From: JADKAV01 sp041393775
GTDB lineage: Bacteria; Actinomycetota; Actinomycetes; S36-B12; UBA10799
Assembly: GCA_041393775.1 (NCBI GenBank)
Contig: JAWKJM010000009.1
Span: 62,001 to 126,000, forward strand
Direction of reading: 5' to 3'
DNA length: 64,000 nt
How positions within the stretch are numbered: position 1 is the first letter of the stretch; each line of letters opens with the position of its first letter. Positions 62,740-64,000 of this stretch are shown here, piece after piece. Both the position numbers and the translations under genes were made by a program. Under the pieces are notes generated by a model. The model made no database searches. It saw only the letters and a program-made list of their open reading frames with translations, and had not been told where the DNA came from.

Positions 62740-62919
62740 CCATGCCGGAAGTCGCCCAGGGCGGTTTGCACACGCCCGGCGGACGCGGAGGCGGTCCCCG
62801 GCGTCGCGCCACGGACCGCTCGGGCAGATTGAACACGATCCTTACGGCGATGCGTGCCGATCCAACAGCTGAGGCACCTTAGACTGTCCAGGTCAGGCCA
62901 ACACTGCGGGCGGGGAACA

Positions 62920-63611
<692 letters not shown>

Positions 63612-63615
<4 letters not shown>

Positions 63616-64000
63616 GACTCCGGTTCATCTTCAGCGAGACCTTCCAGGGCCTGCGGCGCAACCTGACCATGACCTTCGCCGTGATCATCACAGTCGCGGT
63701 CTCCTTGACCCTGTTCGGCGCGGGCCTGCTGGTACGCGCGCAGGTCGATAGCATGAAGGACTACTGGTACGACCGGGTGGAGGTGTCGATCTTCCTGTGC
63801 GGCGCCAACTCGGATGCCCCCTCCTGCTCGCTGGGTGCTGTCACCCCCGAGGTCCGCGGCCAGATCGAGGCCGAGTTGAACAGTCTGCGGCCACTCGTGC
63901 AGGAGGTCTATTACGAGTCCCGGGACGAGGCGTACCAGCACTTCCTGGAGCAGTTCAAGGACTCGCCGATCACTCAGAACGTCACCGCTGAGGCGCTGCC
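63612..64000 (+). CDS. ftsX: Cell division protein FtsX, 3' end cut by the window
   Basis: First 129 codons, from GTG 63612. VRLRFIFSETFQGLRRNLTM precedes the first membrane helix (MTFAVIITVAVSLTLFGAGL), then the start of the extracytoplasmic domain (YDRVEVSIFLCGANSD, VYYESRDEAYQHFLEQFK) that contacts peptidoglycan hydrolases. The domain contains two Cys (FLCGANSDAPSC), a possible disulfide. The remaining helices are beyond the window. Confidence 0.95.

Overview
The window is a stretch of high-GC actinobacterial chromosome, probably class Actinomycetes. The evidence is frequent GTG starts, a WhiB regulator, MtrA-MtrB-LpqB, F420 biosynthesis genes, DUF3499 and Rv3235-type proteins, and two LytR-CpsA-Psr (LCP) wall ligases. 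From memory of that genome, gene order follows Mycobacterium tuberculosis from about Rv3274c (fadE25) to Rv3235: LCP, glycosyltransferases, mannose-1-P guanylyltransferase, fbiB/fbiA, whiB2, Rv3259, DUF3499, phosphomannomutase, SIS isomerase, manA, mtrAB-lpqB, comF, hpf, secA. It is not a mycobacterium: it carries teichoic-acid-type polymerases. I cannot name a species.

Layout. 1-1004: end of an acyl-CoA dehydrogenase. 1140-17670: a cell-surface polymer locus with two LCP proteins, three GT2 enzymes, a GT2-TagF fusion, a second TagF-like protein, a GT-C membrane protein, a sulfotransferase-like protein, a nucleotidyltransferase and a CDP-alcohol transferase. 17916-23112: a large amidase/SpoIID wall protein, a TIGR03089 protein and GDP-mannose synthesis. 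23272-28020: coenzyme F420 genes fbiB and fbiA, divergent from fbiC. 28347-33479: whiB2 and the mannose-phosphate operon. 33504-42052: CDF transporter, CPBP protease, mtrA-mtrB-lpqB, comF, hpf and an atypical LuxR regulator. 42239-48705: GNAT, secA, an Rv3235-like protein, an excisionase-type HTH protein and a CpaE-like protein. 48715-52387: HAD hydrolase and lipid genes (WS/DGAT, patatin). 52707-59178: pruA and NAD-glutamate dehydrogenase, which together take proline- or arginine-derived glutamate semialdehyde to 2-oxoglutarate. 59182-64000: AlkB-like, M14 peptidase, TM2 protein, prfB, ftsE and the start of ftsX.

The most unusual content is non-coding. Three unrelated families of long palindromic elements fill most of the larger gaps. 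Family A is 114-117 nt, with four copies of a GTGACGAAGKTG core at fixed spacing (seven copies at six sites). Family B is about 145 nt, two successive palindromes with a constant 36-nt spacer (two copies). Family C has arms of about 28 bp around a conserved 12-nt loop, with compensatory changes between copies (four full hairpins and one damaged copy at three sites). All lie in convergent or co-directional gaps and none in a divergent promoter gap. No transposase is present. I saw no rRNA, tRNA, CRISPR array or prophage.
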